This document shows, in pieces, positions 17,746 to 26,951 of a stretch of DNA of 64,000 nt (position 1 is the stretch's first letter; each line of letters starts with the position of its first letter). The stretch comes from Chloroflexota bacterium. Its GTDB lineage: Bacteria; Chloroflexota; Limnocylindria; Limnocylindrales; CSP1-4. The position numbers and the translations under genes are program-made. The stretch covers positions 62,001-126,000 of the forward strand of contig JAHBUZ010000007.1 of assembly GCA_019637815.1 (NCBI GenBank), in the 5' to 3' direction. The notes under the pieces were generated by a model. That model ran no database searches, was not told the DNA's origin, and saw nothing but the letters and a program-made list of their open reading frames with translations.

Positions 17746-18603
17746 CTATCCGGTCGGGACCTCCGGGTCGACACCCGGCTCCTCGGCTCCCGGTCCGGTG
17801 TCCGTCTCGGGGTCCCGGTCTCGCACCGGATCCGATGACTCACCGGCGGTCGACATCGCCCGCTCGGAATGGACGAGATGGGTGCGCATGGCCTTGCGGG
17901 CACGGACGGGGTCCCTGGCCCGTACCGCGGCCACGATCCTGGAGTGGCTCTCGATGCCCTCCTCGAAGTCGCCGGGTACCTGCATCGTGGTGATCCGGAT
18001 CGCCAGCATCACGTCACCCATGGCATCGAGCAGGAACGGGAAGAGCTCATTCTGGGTCGCTCTCGCCAACGCGAGGTGGAACTCGACATCGGCATGCGCC
18101 GCCCCATCGACGTCGTGCTGCGCCGTGGCCCGAGCCTGGAGGGCGAGAGCTCGCTCCATCGCCTCGATGTCCTCCGCCGAGGCGTTCGTGGCTGCCCGTC
18201 CTGCAGCGTCGACCTCCAGCAAGTCGCGTATCACCCGCACCTTGTCATAGCGCAGCTCGACATCACCGTTCAGGAGGAGGTTGACCGATGCCCTGGTCGC
18301 CGAGCCACTGGGCGCCGCGACGAACAGACCCTGTCCGTGACGTGCCTGGACGATGCCTCGACCGATGAGGGACTTCACGGCTTCTCGGATGACCGTCCGC
18401 GATGAGTCCATCTCCAGGCACAGCACCCGCTCCGACGGCAGACGATCCCCTGGTCGCAGGTCGAGCTCCAGGATCCGGTCCACGATCCTGTCGGCCGCGC
18501 GGGCCGAGAGGCTCCTGCTACGCTCCATGGGCCCGAGACCGAGCGAGCGACCGACGCGCCGCCCTGACGCGATCACGGGCACATCTTCCTGCTCAGCCTT
18601 CAT
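17746..18603 (-). CDS. GntR-family (FCD subgroup) transcriptional regulator 2
   Basis: The 285-residue protein has a winged helix domain (GDRLPSERVLCLEMDSSRTV, IREAVKSLIGRGIV) and an FCD domain with candidate metal ligands in DVEFHLALARATQN and ESHSRIVAAV. The C-terminal 35 residues are an acidic, Pro/Gly-rich tail without known function. The ATG overlaps the end of the ATPase gene by 11 nt, so translation is coupled. It is paralogous to the regulator at 10800 and probably controls transporter 2 from the promoter near 23853-23882. Confidence 0.85.
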   Translation of the reverse strand: MKAEQEDVPVIASGRRVGRSLGLGPMERSRSLSARAADRIVDRILELDLRPGDRLPSERVLCLEMDSSRTVIREAVKSLIGRGIVQARHGQGLFVAAPSGSATRASVNLLLNGDVELRYDKVRVIRDLLEVDAAGRAATNASAEDIEAMERALALQARATAQHDVDGAAHADVEFHLALARATQNELFPFLLDAMGDVMLAIRITTMQVPGDFEEGIESHSRIVAAVRARDPVRARKAMRTHLVHSERAMSTAGESSDPVRDRDPETDTGPGAEEPGVDPEVPTG

Positions 18604-20230
18604 CGGCTTCCTCGTTCCCTGCGGACACCGTCACACCTCTCGAGTCCGGATCGGCCGCGTCCGGTGTGCGAACGGTACGCCGAGGATCACCGTCGGCGAG
18701 ATCCGTCATCGCCAGCTGCAGGACGCGCTCCTGGCTCATCATGCTCCGATCGAGGATACCAGCGATCCGTCCCTCCCGGAGGACGATCAGCCGATCGGAT
18801 ACAGCAAGGAGCTCCGGAAGCTCGGAGGACGTCATGATCACCGTCGTTCCGCGAGTCGTCAGATCATCGATGATGCGGTAGAACTCCTCTTTCGCACCGA
18901 CATCGATTCCGGAGGTCGGATCATCCATCAATAGGATGGGTGAATCACGCGCCAACCATCGACCGATCAACGCCTTCTGCTGGTTGCCGCCGGACAATTG
19001 CCAGATGGGTACCTCGACGCTTTTCGCACGGATACGCAGGGTGTCGGACATCCGTTGAGCGAGTCGCTTGCTCTCGCCTTGTCGGACCCAACCGCGCGGT
19101 GCGAGGATGTCATCCGATGACACCGTCAGATTCTTCGCCACTGACAGATACTCGAACACGCCCGAGGCGCGATCCTCGGGCACCAGGCCGAGCCCACGAT
19201 CCCGAGCATCCCTTGGCGACCGGAACCGCGCTGGCCTGCCGTTCACGACGACATTTCCGGATCCGATCGGATCGGCCCCGAACAGCGCTCGGATGAGCTC
19301 GGTGCGTCCAGAGCCCAGCAGGCCGTAGATGCCCAGGACCTCGCCTTCGTGGGCCGAGAAGCTGACATCCGTGATGCCACTGTCGGCGCAGAGCGAATCG
19401 ACCTCCAGGACGACTCGATCGGTCGACCGCGGCTGCTTGTCGATCCGATGGCCGAACCGGCGCCCGACCATCATCGCGATGAGGTCGTCGGCGTCCGTCT
19501 CGGCCACCATCTTGCTGCCGACCGTCCGTCCGTCGCGCAGCACCGTCACCCGGTCACAGACGTCGAACACCTCCTCGAGCTTGTGCGTGATGAAGACGAT
19601 CGCCATGCCCTGGTCACGAAGGCGCCGGACGAGCGCGAGCAGGCGGCCCACCTCCTGGTCCCCCAGCGAGGCCGTGGGCTCGTCCATGATGAGGAGATGG
19701 ACCTCGCCCGACAGGGCTCGTGCGATCTCCAGCAGCTGCTTCTCGGCCACGCGCAGCGAGCCCGCACGAGCGTCGAGGTCGAGGTCGATCCCGAGGGCGG
19801 CCAGGGAGGACGCCGCCCGGCGGCGACCTTCGGCCAGATCGATGATGCCGGCCCTGGACCGTTCCCGGCCGAGGATCAGGTTCCTCGCCACCGTCAGGTC
19901 GTCGATGACGTTCAGCTTCTGATAGACGAGCCGGATCCCGAGCCGCTCCGCATCCGCGAAGCTCCGGATCTCGACCGGGTCGCCCCGCCACCGGATGGTG
20001 CCCGAGTCGCGGTGATGCGCACCCACCAGGATCTTGACGAGCGTCGACTTCCCTGCACCGTTCTCGCCCAGGAGCGCATGGATCTCGCCAGGTCGGACGT
20101 CGAATGACCCGTCGACCAGGGCCGTGACCCCACCGTAGCTCTTGCTGATGCCCGAGAGGCTCAGCAGCTCCCCCATCGCGACCGGTGCCGAGGTCATCAC
20201 GACAGCCTCGCGGTCGTCCGATGCGCTCAT
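18593..20230 (-). CDS. Sugar ABC transporter ATP-binding protein 2 (RbsA-type)
   Basis: The 545-residue protein has two ABC domains: Walker A GENGAGKST near residue 57, Walker B LLIMDEPTASL, then GLLGSGRTEL, LSGGNQQK and ILLMDDPTSG in the second half. The ATG at 20230 overlaps the permease stop as ATGA. Both its ends overlap neighbouring genes, marking one polycistronic unit with the permease and regulator 2. It extends about 30 residues beyond the second ABC domain in a charged tail. Confidence 0.88.
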   Translation of the reverse strand: MSASDDREAVVMTSAPVAMGELLSLSGISKSYGGVTALVDGSFDVRPGEIHALLGENGAGKSTLVKILVGAHHRDSGTIRWRGDPVEIRSFADAERLGIRLVYQKLNVIDDLTVARNLILGRERSRAGIIDLAEGRRRAASSLAALGIDLDLDARAGSLRVAEKQLLEIARALSGEVHLLIMDEPTASLGDQEVGRLLALVRRLRDQGMAIVFITHKLEEVFDVCDRVTVLRDGRTVGSKMVAETDADDLIAMMVGRRFGHRIDKQPRSTDRVVLEVDSLCADSGITDVSFSAHEGEVLGIYGLLGSGRTELIRALFGADPIGSGNVVVNGRPARFRSPRDARDRGLGLVPEDRASGVFEYLSVAKNLTVSSDDILAPRGWVRQGESKRLAQRMSDTLRIRAKSVEVPIWQLSGGNQQKALIGRWLARDSPILLMDDPTSGIDVGAKEEFYRIIDDLTTRGTTVIMTSSELPELLAVSDRLIVLREGRIAGILDRSMMSQERVLQLAMTDLADGDPRRTVRTPDAADPDSRGVTVSAGNEEADEG

Positions 20231-21303
20231 GTCCGCGAGGGCGGTTCGTCCGACATCGGCACCGCCTGGGGCTCGGGTCGGCGTCGGCGGACGATGGCCA
20301 TGCCCAGCTGCCGGGCCCTCGATCGCAGGGCGGAATCGAGGCTGACGGCGAGGACGAGGACGACACCCAGGACCACCGTCTGCCAGAACGACTGGACGCC
20401 CAGGAGATTCATCCCGTTGTTGACCGAACCGACGATCAGCGCGCCCAGGACCATGCCGATCACGGTGCCTTCACCGCCCAGGAGGCTGGTCCCGCCGAGC
20501 ACGGTGGCCACGATGACCTCGAACTCGAAGCCGACGCCGGCCGTCGGGATCCCTGACCCCAGGCGGGAGGCGGTCATGGCCCCGGCGAAACCTGCTGCCG
20601 CGCCGGACAGGGTGAAGAGGATCGCCTGGGTGGCGCGGGTCGGCACACCCGCCAGATGCGCCGCCTGCGGGTTGCTGCCCGTCGCGACGGCATACTGACC
20701 GAGCAGCGTGCGCCGTTCGACCACGGTCATGAGGCCCACGACGAGGAACATGATCAACACCGGTACCGGGATCAGCCACGCGTATCCCTGACCGATGACC
20801 GTGAAATCCCTCGGTACCTGGTAGATCGGGATGCCGCCCGTGATGAGCAGCGCGGACCCTCGACTGATGTACATCGTGGCAAGGGTGGCGATGAGCGCGT
20901 TGAGCCCGATGCCCACGACCAGCCCTGCGTTGAGCAGGCCGACCACGCCGCCCAGCAGCATCGCTCCACCGACCGCGACGACCGTCCCGAACTCGTTCGC
21001 GAGGAGGGCCGCGGTGCTCGCAGAGAGCGCGAGGACGCCGCCGACGGACAGGTCGAACGCCCGCGAGACCATGAGGATGGTCACGAAGGAGCCCACGATG
21101 ACGATGGGCGCGATCTGACGCAGGACGTTGCTGAGGTTCTCGACGGTCAGGAAGCGCGGCGTCATGAGGGCCAATCCCGTCCAGATCAGCGCCAGGATCA
21201 GCAGGTTGATGGCCGTCCTCGAGCCGATCCGGCCGCGCGTCCCGACCAGCATCCGGACGAGCCACGCGCCTGCCGATCCGGCCTCCCGCTGGGTCTCGCT
21301 CAC
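20227..21303 (-). CDS. Sugar ABC transporter permease 2 (RbsC-type)
   Basis: The protein has multiple hydrophobic helices and the family segments MVSRAFDLSVGGVLALSAS and GGTSLLGGEGTVIGMVLGALIVG. I place the start at the GTG at 21303 (358 residues), a few bases after the SDR stop. A TTG at 21312 that overlaps the SDR stop is an alternative, and neither has a clear ribosome binding site. Together with the ATPase it forms the membrane part of the second sugar importer. Confidence 0.82.
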   Translation of the reverse strand: MSETQREAGSAGAWLVRMLVGTRGRIGSRTAINLLILALIWTGLALMTPRFLTVENLSNVLRQIAPIVIVGSFVTILMVSRAFDLSVGGVLALSASTAALLANEFGTVVAVGGAMLLGGVVGLLNAGLVVGIGLNALIATLATMYISRGSALLITGGIPIYQVPRDFTVIGQGYAWLIPVPVLIMFLVVGLMTVVERRTLLGQYAVATGSNPQAAHLAGVPTRATQAILFTLSGAAAGFAGAMTASRLGSGIPTAGVGFEFEVIVATVLGGTSLLGGEGTVIGMVLGALIVGSVNNGMNLLGVQSFWQTVVLGVVLVLAVSLDSALRSRARQLGMAIVRRRRPEPQAVPMSDEPPSRT

Positions 21304-21308
21304 GTCGG

Positions 21309-22085
21309 TCAAACCGCGGCCACCCCACCATCGATGACGAGAGCGGTGCCGATGCAGTACGAGGCGTCGTCCGACGCCAGCCACAGCACGCCGGCCGCGA
21401 CCTCGTCCGGGGTACCGAGGCGGCCCGCGAGGATGGGCTCGGTGACGTGGCGGAAGAGCTCCGGATCCGCCTTCAGATACCCGTTCATCGGGGTGTCGAT
21501 GACCCCCGGGATGACCATGTTGACGCGGATGCCCGACCTCGCGTAGTCGGCGGCCATGACACGCATCATGCCGAGCACGCCACCCTTGCTGGCGCTGTAT
21601 GCGGTCTCGTTGATGCAGATGCCCAGCGACCCACAGTGGGACCCGATGCAGACCAGGCTGCCACCGTCTCCGGCGACCAGGTGGCGCAGCCCGTGCTTGG
21701 AGGCGAAGAACTGGCCCGAGAGGTTGGTCGCGATCACCAGCTCCCAGGCCGAGGCGGCGAGCTCGTGGGCACGAGCGTCCAGGTCAGCGGGCTCGATCCC
21801 GGCGTTGGAGACCACGACATCGAGGCCTCCCCATGTCGCGGCAGCGGTATCGATCGCCGCCTCGACCTCCGTCTCGATCGCACAGTCGGCGGGCAGGACC
21901 AGGCATTCCCCACCGCGGCCCCTGATGACCGAGGCGACGTCCTCCAGATCCGATCGCCCGCGCGCGATGAGGCCGACCCTGGCGCCCTCTGCGGCCATGC
22001 GTTCCGCCACGGCCCGGCCGATCCCTCGGCTGGCCCCGGTGACGATGGCACGCTTGCCGGCGAACCGGTCGGGGATCTCTCTCAC
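21309..22085 (-). CDS. SDR family oxidoreductase in transporter 2 operon
   Basis: This 258-residue short-chain dehydrogenase has TGASRGIG at residues 16-23, a SNAG motif (VVSNAGIEP), the catalytic AYSASK and a C-terminal ALVIDGGVAAV. It overlaps the cupin gene upstream by 4 nt and abuts the permease downstream. Its place between a cupin and importer genes suggests it oxidises the imported sugar or a product of the cupin protein. The substrate is unknown. It shares the general fold but not close sequence with the SDR at 1275. Confidence 0.85.
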   Translation of the reverse strand: MREIPDRFAGKRAIVTGASRGIGRAVAERMAAEGARVGLIARGRSDLEDVASVIRGRGGECLVLPADCAIETEVEAAIDTAAATWGGLDVVVSNAGIEPADLDARAHELAASAWELVIATNLSGQFFASKHGLRHLVAGDGGSLVCIGSHCGSLGICINETAYSASKGGVLGMMRVMAADYARSGIRVNMVIPGVIDTPMNGYLKADPELFRHVTEPILAGRLGTPDEVAAGVLWLASDDASYCIGTALVIDGGVAAV

Positions 22086-22522
22086 CGACCGCCGCCCGGA
22101 CGCGCGTCACTGAACTCGAACCCAGGGTTGGGGATATCGACGATGACCCGCCGGAAGGGCTCATCCGAGGTGACCGTGAACCAGACATGGGTCCCGCGAG
22201 GCAGGAAGAGCACCATGCCCGGCACGACCTCGACCGTTCCCCGTTCGGTCCAGTTGGGAGGATCCCAATAGGTCATCTCGGCGCGCCCTGACTGGACGAC
22301 CATGAGCGTCTCGTTGAACATCACCCACTCGATGTCATGGCCCTTGTACCAGTCCTCGTAGGCCACGAGCAGCGCGGGTTCGTTGATGTACGTCACGATC
22401 CGGTACTGGGATCGCGGCTCCCGGAAGAAGGGGTAGTCCTCCACGGGCGAGGCTTCGAGGTCGGCCGGGTCCGGCACGCACCAGCGGACCTTCGACCAGA
22501 CGATGGGCGCGACCGATGTCAT
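22082..22522 (-). CDS. Small cupin-fold protein
   Basis: The 146-residue protein has a single cupin-like beta-barrel pattern: GHDIEWVMFNETLMVVQSG, then VVPGMVLFLPRGTHVWFTV. His at the first motif and His in PRGTHVW could bind metal. Family members act as sugar isomerases, epimerases, dioxygenases or ligand sensors. The gene starts the run cupin-SDR-permease-ATPase-regulator and is separated from the binding-protein gene by a hairpin. A sugar isomerase role would suit the context but is only inference. Confidence 0.65.
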   Translation of the reverse strand: MTSVAPIVWSKVRWCVPDPADLEASPVEDYPFFREPRSQYRIVTYINEPALLVAYEDWYKGHDIEWVMFNETLMVVQSGRAEMTYWDPPNWTERGTVEVVPGMVLFLPRGTHVWFTVTSDEPFRRVIVDIPNPGFEFSDARPGGGR

Positions 22523-22616
22523 CCCGTACCTCCCTGCAAGCGGATGTTGGCCCGTGGGGATCGGCGAGCGGTCCTCGACGCGAGGCGTCCGTCATCGTCC
22601 GGATCCCGGGAGTGGC

Positions 22617-22643
22617 GAGGGTCGGCCAGGGCGGCCGACCCTC
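22617..22643 (-). terminator. Strong hairpin after the transporter 2 binding-protein gene
   Basis: Perfect 11-nt arms GAGGGTCGGCC and GGCCGACCCTC enclose a 5-nt loop, starting 18 nt after the stop codon. No U run follows, so read-through with 3'-end protection of the binding-protein message is likely. This is the same layout as at 13820-13850. Confidence 0.65.
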
Positions 22644-22660
22644 CCTGATGGCGGTCGCCG

Positions 22661-23710
22661 CTAGTAGGCCGCGCAGTCGAGCGGCTGGAACTGCGGGATC
22701 ACGCCGTAGTGACCCTGGAAGACCTCCGCGACGGTCTCGCAGTCGGGCGGCAGCAGCTGTCCCGACATCCTGACCTCGACGTCAGCTCGCTGGTCGATCG
22801 CGCCGGAGTAGACGTCCTTGAACAGCTGCCACGTGGCCGGGCCGTTCTCCTTGGGGGTGAGCGTCATCGTCTCCATCAGGCTGAGGTCCTTGGCGAAGAG
22901 GAAGTCGAGCTCTGGCGGTGTCCCGTCGATCGAGAAGGCGTACTCGGTGACGGGTCGCTTGTCGACTGCCAGTCCGCGGCCAGCCGCGACCAGCGCGTTC
23001 ATCCCGCCGACGAAGCCATCACCCCCGCAAGCCGTGAAGATGTTGAAGTCAGGAGTGGCCTGCAGGAGGTCCTCCATCTTGGTCAACGCGGTGGGGATGT
23101 CGCTCCGGACGGTATCGCGGAAGACGAGCTCCGCATCCGGGGCGATGCTGAGGACTCCCTGCCAGAAGCCTTCCATGCGGTCGTCGTGGCAGTAGGGCTG
23201 TGTCAGCTGGTCGAACAGCACCACCTTCGGTGTCTGTCCCATCTCGTTGACCACCCACTCCGCGGCGTGCTGTCCGGCCTGGAACGTGACGTCATAGTCC
23301 TTGATCGGCTGGTAGGGGACGCTCACGCCCGCTGGCCGGGACCCGATCAGGATGAAGGGGATCCCCGACGCCAGCGCGGCCTCGACGGTCCCGCCTGCTG
23401 CGCCGGCGTCGGCGGGCCACAGCATGATGCCGTCCGGCTGGTTGGCGATCGCGTCACTGATCGCCCGGTCCTGGATGATCGAATCGACCTTCCCATCGAC
23501 CAGGATCACCTCTGCGCCATCCGCTGCAGCGGCGTTCACGAGGTGTGCGCCATGGGCCTGCTGATAGTTGTCGATCCCCCACATCACATAGGTGATCCTC
23601 TTGCCGCTCAGGTCGCTGCTGCCTGCGGGTTCCTGGGCCTGAGCGGCCATCACCCCGCCGAGGGATACCACCGAGACAGCGACCGAGACCACGCCAAGAC
23701 GATGTCGCAT
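22661..23710 (-). CDS. Sugar ABC transporter substrate-binding protein 2
   Basis: The 349-residue secreted protein has a signal peptide ending near GGVMAAQAQ and a sugar-binding fold clearly paralogous to the protein at 12682 (ITYVMWGIDNYQQAHG, VILVDGKVDSIIQDRAI, CHDDRMEGF). The ATG at 23710 follows GGAGGA; longer in-frame starts add an implausible Gly/Arg-rich stretch before the signal peptide. No lipobox cysteine is present. The ligand is unknown but probably a pentose, polyol or branched sugar, given its relation to binding protein 1. Confidence 0.85.
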   Translation of the reverse strand: MRHRLGVVSVAVSVVSLGGVMAAQAQEPAGSSDLSGKRITYVMWGIDNYQQAHGAHLVNAAAADGAEVILVDGKVDSIIQDRAISDAIANQPDGIMLWPADAGAAGGTVEAALASGIPFILIGSRPAGVSVPYQPIKDYDVTFQAGQHAAEWVVNEMGQTPKVVLFDQLTQPYCHDDRMEGFWQGVLSIAPDAELVFRDTVRSDIPTALTKMEDLLQATPDFNIFTACGGDGFVGGMNALVAAGRGLAVDKRPVTEYAFSIDGTPPELDFLFAKDLSLMETMTLTPKENGPATWQLFKDVYSGAIDQRADVEVRMSGQLLPPDCETVAEVFQGHYGVIPQFQPLDCAAY

Positions 23711-23826
23711 CCTGCATCCTCCTCCAGGTCCTCCACCAGGCCCTCGGCAGTCAAGCCCTGGGTCCGCGGGTCCTCGGCCGGACACATCCGACCTGAAGCG
23801 ACCGCGTCACCGACCTTGACCAAGGG

Positions 23827-23847
23827 GCAGCCGGCCCGACCGGCTGC
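23827..23847. promoter_or_regulatory. Inverted repeat near the transporter 2 transcription start
   Basis: GCAGCCGG and CCGGCTGC arms (8 nt) with a 5-nt centre lie just downstream of the predicted -10. It could be an operator or the first hairpin of the leader. Confidence 0.35.
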
Positions 23848-23850
23848 AAC

Positions 23851-23882
23851 TGGTAGTATGACCCTATGAGCCTAGGTGTCAA
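23851..23882 (-). promoter_or_regulatory. Promoter and candidate GntR site of transporter 2
   Basis: On the minus strand TTGACA (23882-23877) is followed 16-18 nt later by CATACTAC. The element CATACTACCA (23860-23851) differs at one position from the operator half-site CATACCACCA at 11600. GntR regulator 2, or cross-talk by regulator 1, could act here. The second arm is poorly conserved. Confidence 0.45.
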
Positions 23883-24012
23883 GGTCCTCGAGGCCGACGA
23901 CCAGCGCGAGCGCGCACACCAGGGGGTATCGCGAGATCCGCACGCCCGCGGATACCGGGACGACGACGGGTACACGGCAGCGACAGGGCGAGCACGGCCC
24001 TGGCTGTCGGTG

Positions 24013-24054
24013 CCTGTGCCGCCGTCACCGGTCTCCGAGTGGGGCCGGCACAGG
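24013..24054 (-). terminator. Possible terminator after rdgB
   Basis: Perfect 9-nt arms CCTGTGCCG and CGGCACAGG enclose a 24-nt loop, about 54 nt downstream of the rdgB stop. There is no U run, and the loop is long, so confidence is low. Confidence 0.3.
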
Positions 24055-24107
24055 TCCTCGTGGGCGATCGAGGATCACCGGGCTCCGTGGTGCAGAGCCC
24101 GCGCGCG

Positions 24108-24773
24108 CTACTCCGCTCCGGAGCGGCTCGTGGCCCGTACCTCGCCGCGGTAGCGCTTCTTCAGGTAGCGCGCCATGGACCGCGCCGCACGCCCGCGATG
24201 CGAGATGCGGTCCTTCTCCTCGCTCGTCATCTGACCCACGGTGCGACCGCCCGGCTGCTCGGTGAGTGGCTCGAAGATGGGGTCGTAGCCGAAGCCGCCA
24301 TCGCCCCGCGGCGCGGATGCGATACGACCCTCGAGCGTCCCCGAGCGGGTCATGACCCAGGGCCGCCCGCCCACGGGCTGCGAGCGCGGATCGAGGAACG
24401 CCAGGACGCATCGATAGCGTGCCCGGCGTCGCTCCGGTGGCAGGTCAGCCAGCTCTGTGAGCAGCTTCGTGTTGTTCTGCGCGTCGGTGGCATCCTCGCC
24501 CGCATAGCGCTTGGTGTAGACGCCGGGCGCACCGCCCAGGGCGTCCACCTCCACCCCGGAGTCATCAGCGAGCGTGGGCATCCCGGCGAGCCCGCAATAG
24601 AAGCGGGCCTTGATGATGGCGTTGCCCCGGAACGTGGCGGCGTCCTCCACCGCCTCGCCCTCGACCCCGGCCTCGTCGAGCGAGACCAGCTCCAGCCACG
24701 GCAGGTGGAGCAGCGTCCGCAGCTCGGCGAGCTTGTGCTCGGAGCGGGTGGCGACGAGGACGCGCACGGTCAT
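24108..24773 (-). CDS. rdgB: Non-canonical purine NTP pyrophosphatase (RdgB/HAM1)
   Basis: The 221-residue protein has the HAM1 hallmarks: VATRSEHKLAEL at the N-terminus (Thr-x-x-x-x-Lys nucleotide site), NAIIKARFYCGLAGMPTLADDSGVEVDALGGAPGVY broken around the metal-binding ADDSG, and a C-terminal ISHRGRAA. It hydrolyses ITP, dITP and XTP to monophosphates and so cleans the nucleotide pool. It lies 79 nt downstream of rph on the same strand, a frequent pairing in bacteria. No strong ribosome binding site precedes the ATG. Confidence 0.93.
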   Translation of the reverse strand: MTVRVLVATRSEHKLAELRTLLHLPWLELVSLDEAGVEGEAVEDAATFRGNAIIKARFYCGLAGMPTLADDSGVEVDALGGAPGVYTKRYAGEDATDAQNNTKLLTELADLPPERRRARYRCVLAFLDPRSQPVGGRPWVMTRSGTLEGRIASAPRGDGGFGYDPIFEPLTEQPGGRTVGQMTSEEKDRISHRGRAARSMARYLKKRYRGEVRATSRSGAE

Positions 24774-24852
24774 GGTCGATGCGGGATCCGGACGCCCGGC
24801 GTGCGAGCCATCGAGACGGGCACGGGTCGGCGCATCGCCGGGACGTGGCCCA

Positions 24853-25587
24853 TCAGCGTCGGGGTCCGCCGAGCGCGTCGCGCTGCACCGCGAACAGCTG
24901 CGCGATGCCGCCGTCGGCGAGCGTCAGCAGCTCGTCCATGCGTGCCCGCGTGAAGGGCTTGCCTTCGGCCGTGCCCTGCACCTCGACATACGCGCCGGAG
25001 CTCGTGGCCACGACGTTGAAGTCCACCTCCGCGTGGGAGTCCTCGGCGTAGTCGAGGTCGAGCACGGGTGCGCCAGCGACGACGCCGACGCTGACGGCCG
25101 CCAGCTGCGCGGTGACCGCCCGCTCGAGACCGATGCGCCGGAGCGCCAGGGACAACGCGATCCAGCTCCCCGTGATGGATGCACAGCGGGTGCCGCCATC
25201 CGCCTGGAGCACGTCGCAGTCGAGGGTCACGGTACGCTCGCCGAGGACCGCGGTGTCCACCACGCCCCGCAGCGACCGGCCGATGAGCCGCTGGATCTCG
25301 TGGGTCCGGCCACCGATCTTGCCGCGCGTGCTCTCGCGCTGGCTGCGCTCGGACGTGGCCCCCGGCAGCATCGAATACTCCGCGGTCACCCAGCCGGTGC
25401 CCTTGCCCCGCAGATGGGGCGGGATCCGATCCTCGATGGTCGCGGCGCACAGGACATGGGTGTCACCCTCGCGGAAGATGACCGATGCGGCGGCCCACTT
25501 CTGCACGTCCAGCTCCACCGATATGGGTCGCAACTGGGCCGGCAGTCGACCGTCCCCGCGAGCCCGCGCGCCATTCCCGATGCTCAT
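24853..25587 (-). CDS. rph: Ribonuclease PH
   Basis: The 244-residue protein has typical RNase PH motifs: [21 protein letters not shown] broken by the family's [15 protein letters not shown], the [14 protein letters not shown] helix, and [13 protein letters not shown] with the phosphate-binding region. The enzyme trims tRNA 3' ends phosphorolytically as a hexamer. Its ATG overlaps the mazG stop by 4 nt, so mazG-rph-rdgB are likely co-transcribed. Confidence 0.94.
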   Translation of the reverse strand: MSIGNGARARGDGRLPAQLRPISVELDVQKWAAASVIFREGDTHVLCAATIEDRIPPHLRGKGTGWVTAEYSMLPGATSERSQRESTRGKIGGRTHEIQRLIGRSLRGVVDTAVLGERTVTLDCDVLQADGGTRCASITGSWIALSLALRRIGLERAVTAQLAAVSVGVVAGAPVLDLDYAEDSHAEVDFNVVATSSGAYVEVQGTAEGKPFTRARMDELLTLADGGIAQLFAVQRDALGGPRR

Positions 25588-26951
25588 GTCCTGTCCCCTC
25601 CCCGGTCATCCTCCGACCGGATGCCGAGCGTGGGCACGACGAGGCCCGATGCCATCGCCGTCTCCGATTCCGCTCGCTTGACCTCCTGCCACAGCTCGTC
25701 CAGCTCATCGAGACCGAGCGCCTTCAGCTGCACCTGTCGCTCGGCAGCCAGCCGCTCGACCCCCGCGAAGCGACGCGCGAACTTGCGACTCGCGGCTCGG
25801 AGGGCCGCCTCCGGGTCGATGTCCAGCTTCCGGCCGAGGTTCACCAGCACGAACAGCAGGTCCCCGTACTCCTCGGTCCGCTCCGCGGCGTCCTGGGCAC
25901 CGAGCAGCTCGGTCGCCTCCTCCGCGACCTTGTCGATGACGCCCTCGAGGTCGGGCCAGTCATAGCCCAGGCTCGCGGCGCGCTCCTGCATCTCGTCCGC
26001 GTAGGCGAGCGCCGGCAGCGACCGGGAGAGCCCCGCGAAGGCCGCCGGCATGTCCGCATCACGAGCGCGAGCGGGCGTGGCCGTGGCACCGGTGGCCGCG
26101 ACGTCCGAGACGCCTCCGCCGGCCGTGGGCCCTGAGGCGCCTCCGGCTGCCGCGGCGGCCCGCTCGTCGGCCTTGATGTCCTCCCAGGCGCGCGTCACTT
26201 CCTCGGCCGTACGCGCCGCGCCATCCCCGAACACGTGGGGATGACGCCGGATGATCTTGGTCATGATCGACCGCTCCACATCGGTCAGGTCGAAGATGCC
26301 CGCCTCCGCCGCGTGCTGGGCATGCAGCACGATCTGGAGCCACAGGTCACCCAGCTCCTCCGCGAGCGCGGGACCGGGCGCCTCCTCGAGCGCGTCGTAG
26401 ACCTCGTACGCCTCCTCCAGCAGGAACGACCGGAGCGAGCGATGGTCCTGCTCGCGGTCCCACGGGCAGCCACCGGGCGCCCGCAGCCGGGCCACGAGCC
26501 ACGGCAGTCCCCAGGGGGATGCCGCGTCCAGCCGGTCGGGGACCGGCGGCAGGACATAGGTCCCGGTCGCCAGCACCGCCGCGGTCAGGGCACCCACCGT
26601 GGTGTCCGTCGTGCCATCGAGACCCAGCACTGGATGGTCGGCCGGGTACAGCCGCTGGAGCATGCCGGCCGGGTCGTCCCCATGGCCATGACGACCGGGC
26701 AGGACGGCGGGGCGGAACGGGGGCGCATCGAGGTCGCTCGGCGAGGGCGGCTCGTCCGCAGGGACCGGCGACGGACCGGCCTCCGCCTCCGGCACGACGA
26801 CGAGCGTCAGGGTCGGGTCCCAGGGTCGGCGCAGCAACGCGCTCGGCGAGACGAGGCACAGGCCCCCGGCTGCATCGAGACCCCGTTCCCGGAGCTCGCC
26901 CAGCAGGTCGTCGAACGCCACGTCAGGCGGGCGCCAGGTCGCCCCGGGCAT
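25584..26951 (-). CDS. mazG: MazG-family nucleotide pyrophosphohydrolase with extra N-terminal region
   Basis: The 455-residue protein contains two MazG domains. The first has [24 protein letters not shown] and [15 protein letters not shown]; the second, near the C-terminus, has [11 protein letters not shown] and [17 protein letters not shown]. MazG hydrolyses NTPs and dNTPs. The first 150 residues are Pro/Asp-rich and may be the remnant of the methylase domain found in some MazG proteins. An Ala/Gly-rich linker separates the domains. The gene overlaps cysC by 29 nt if the ATG at 26951 is used; a GTG at 26921 is an alternative. Confidence 0.88.
   Translation of the reverse strand: MPGATWRPPDVAFDDLLGELRERGLDAAGGLCLVSPSALLRRPWDPTLTLVVVPEAEAGPSPVPADEPPSPSDLDAPPFRPAVLPGRHGHGDDPAGMLQRLYPADHPVLGLDGTTDTTVGALTAAVLATGTYVLPPVPDRLDAASPWGLPWLVARLRAPGGCPWDREQDHRSLRSFLLEEAYEVYDALEEAPGPALAEELGDLWLQIVLHAQHAAEAGIFDLTDVERSIMTKIIRRHPHVFGDGAARTAEEVTRAWEDIKADERAAAAAGGASGPTAGGGVSDVAATGATATPARARDADMPAAFAGLSRSLPALAYADEMQERAASLGYDWPDLEGVIDKVAEEATELLGAQDAAERTEEYGDLLFVLVNLGRKLDIDPEAALRAASRKFARRFAGVERLAAERQVQLKALGLDELDELWQEVKRAESETAMASGLVVPTLGIRSEDDRGGDRT

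Larger units (their letters stand above)
23711..24107. other. Spacer holding the transporter 2 promoter region
   Basis: No gene is supported in these 397 nt. They hold the predicted promoter and operator near 23851-23882, a short hairpin at 23827-23847 and a long-loop hairpin at 24013-24054 after rdgB. Translations in all frames are low-complexity Arg/Ala/Pro. Confidence 0.6.

Noticed and set aside
22080-22135. tRNA-like GGGTTCGAGTTCA on the minus strand
   Set aside because: It is the codons for NPGFEFS at the end of the cupin gene and has no cloverleaf around it.
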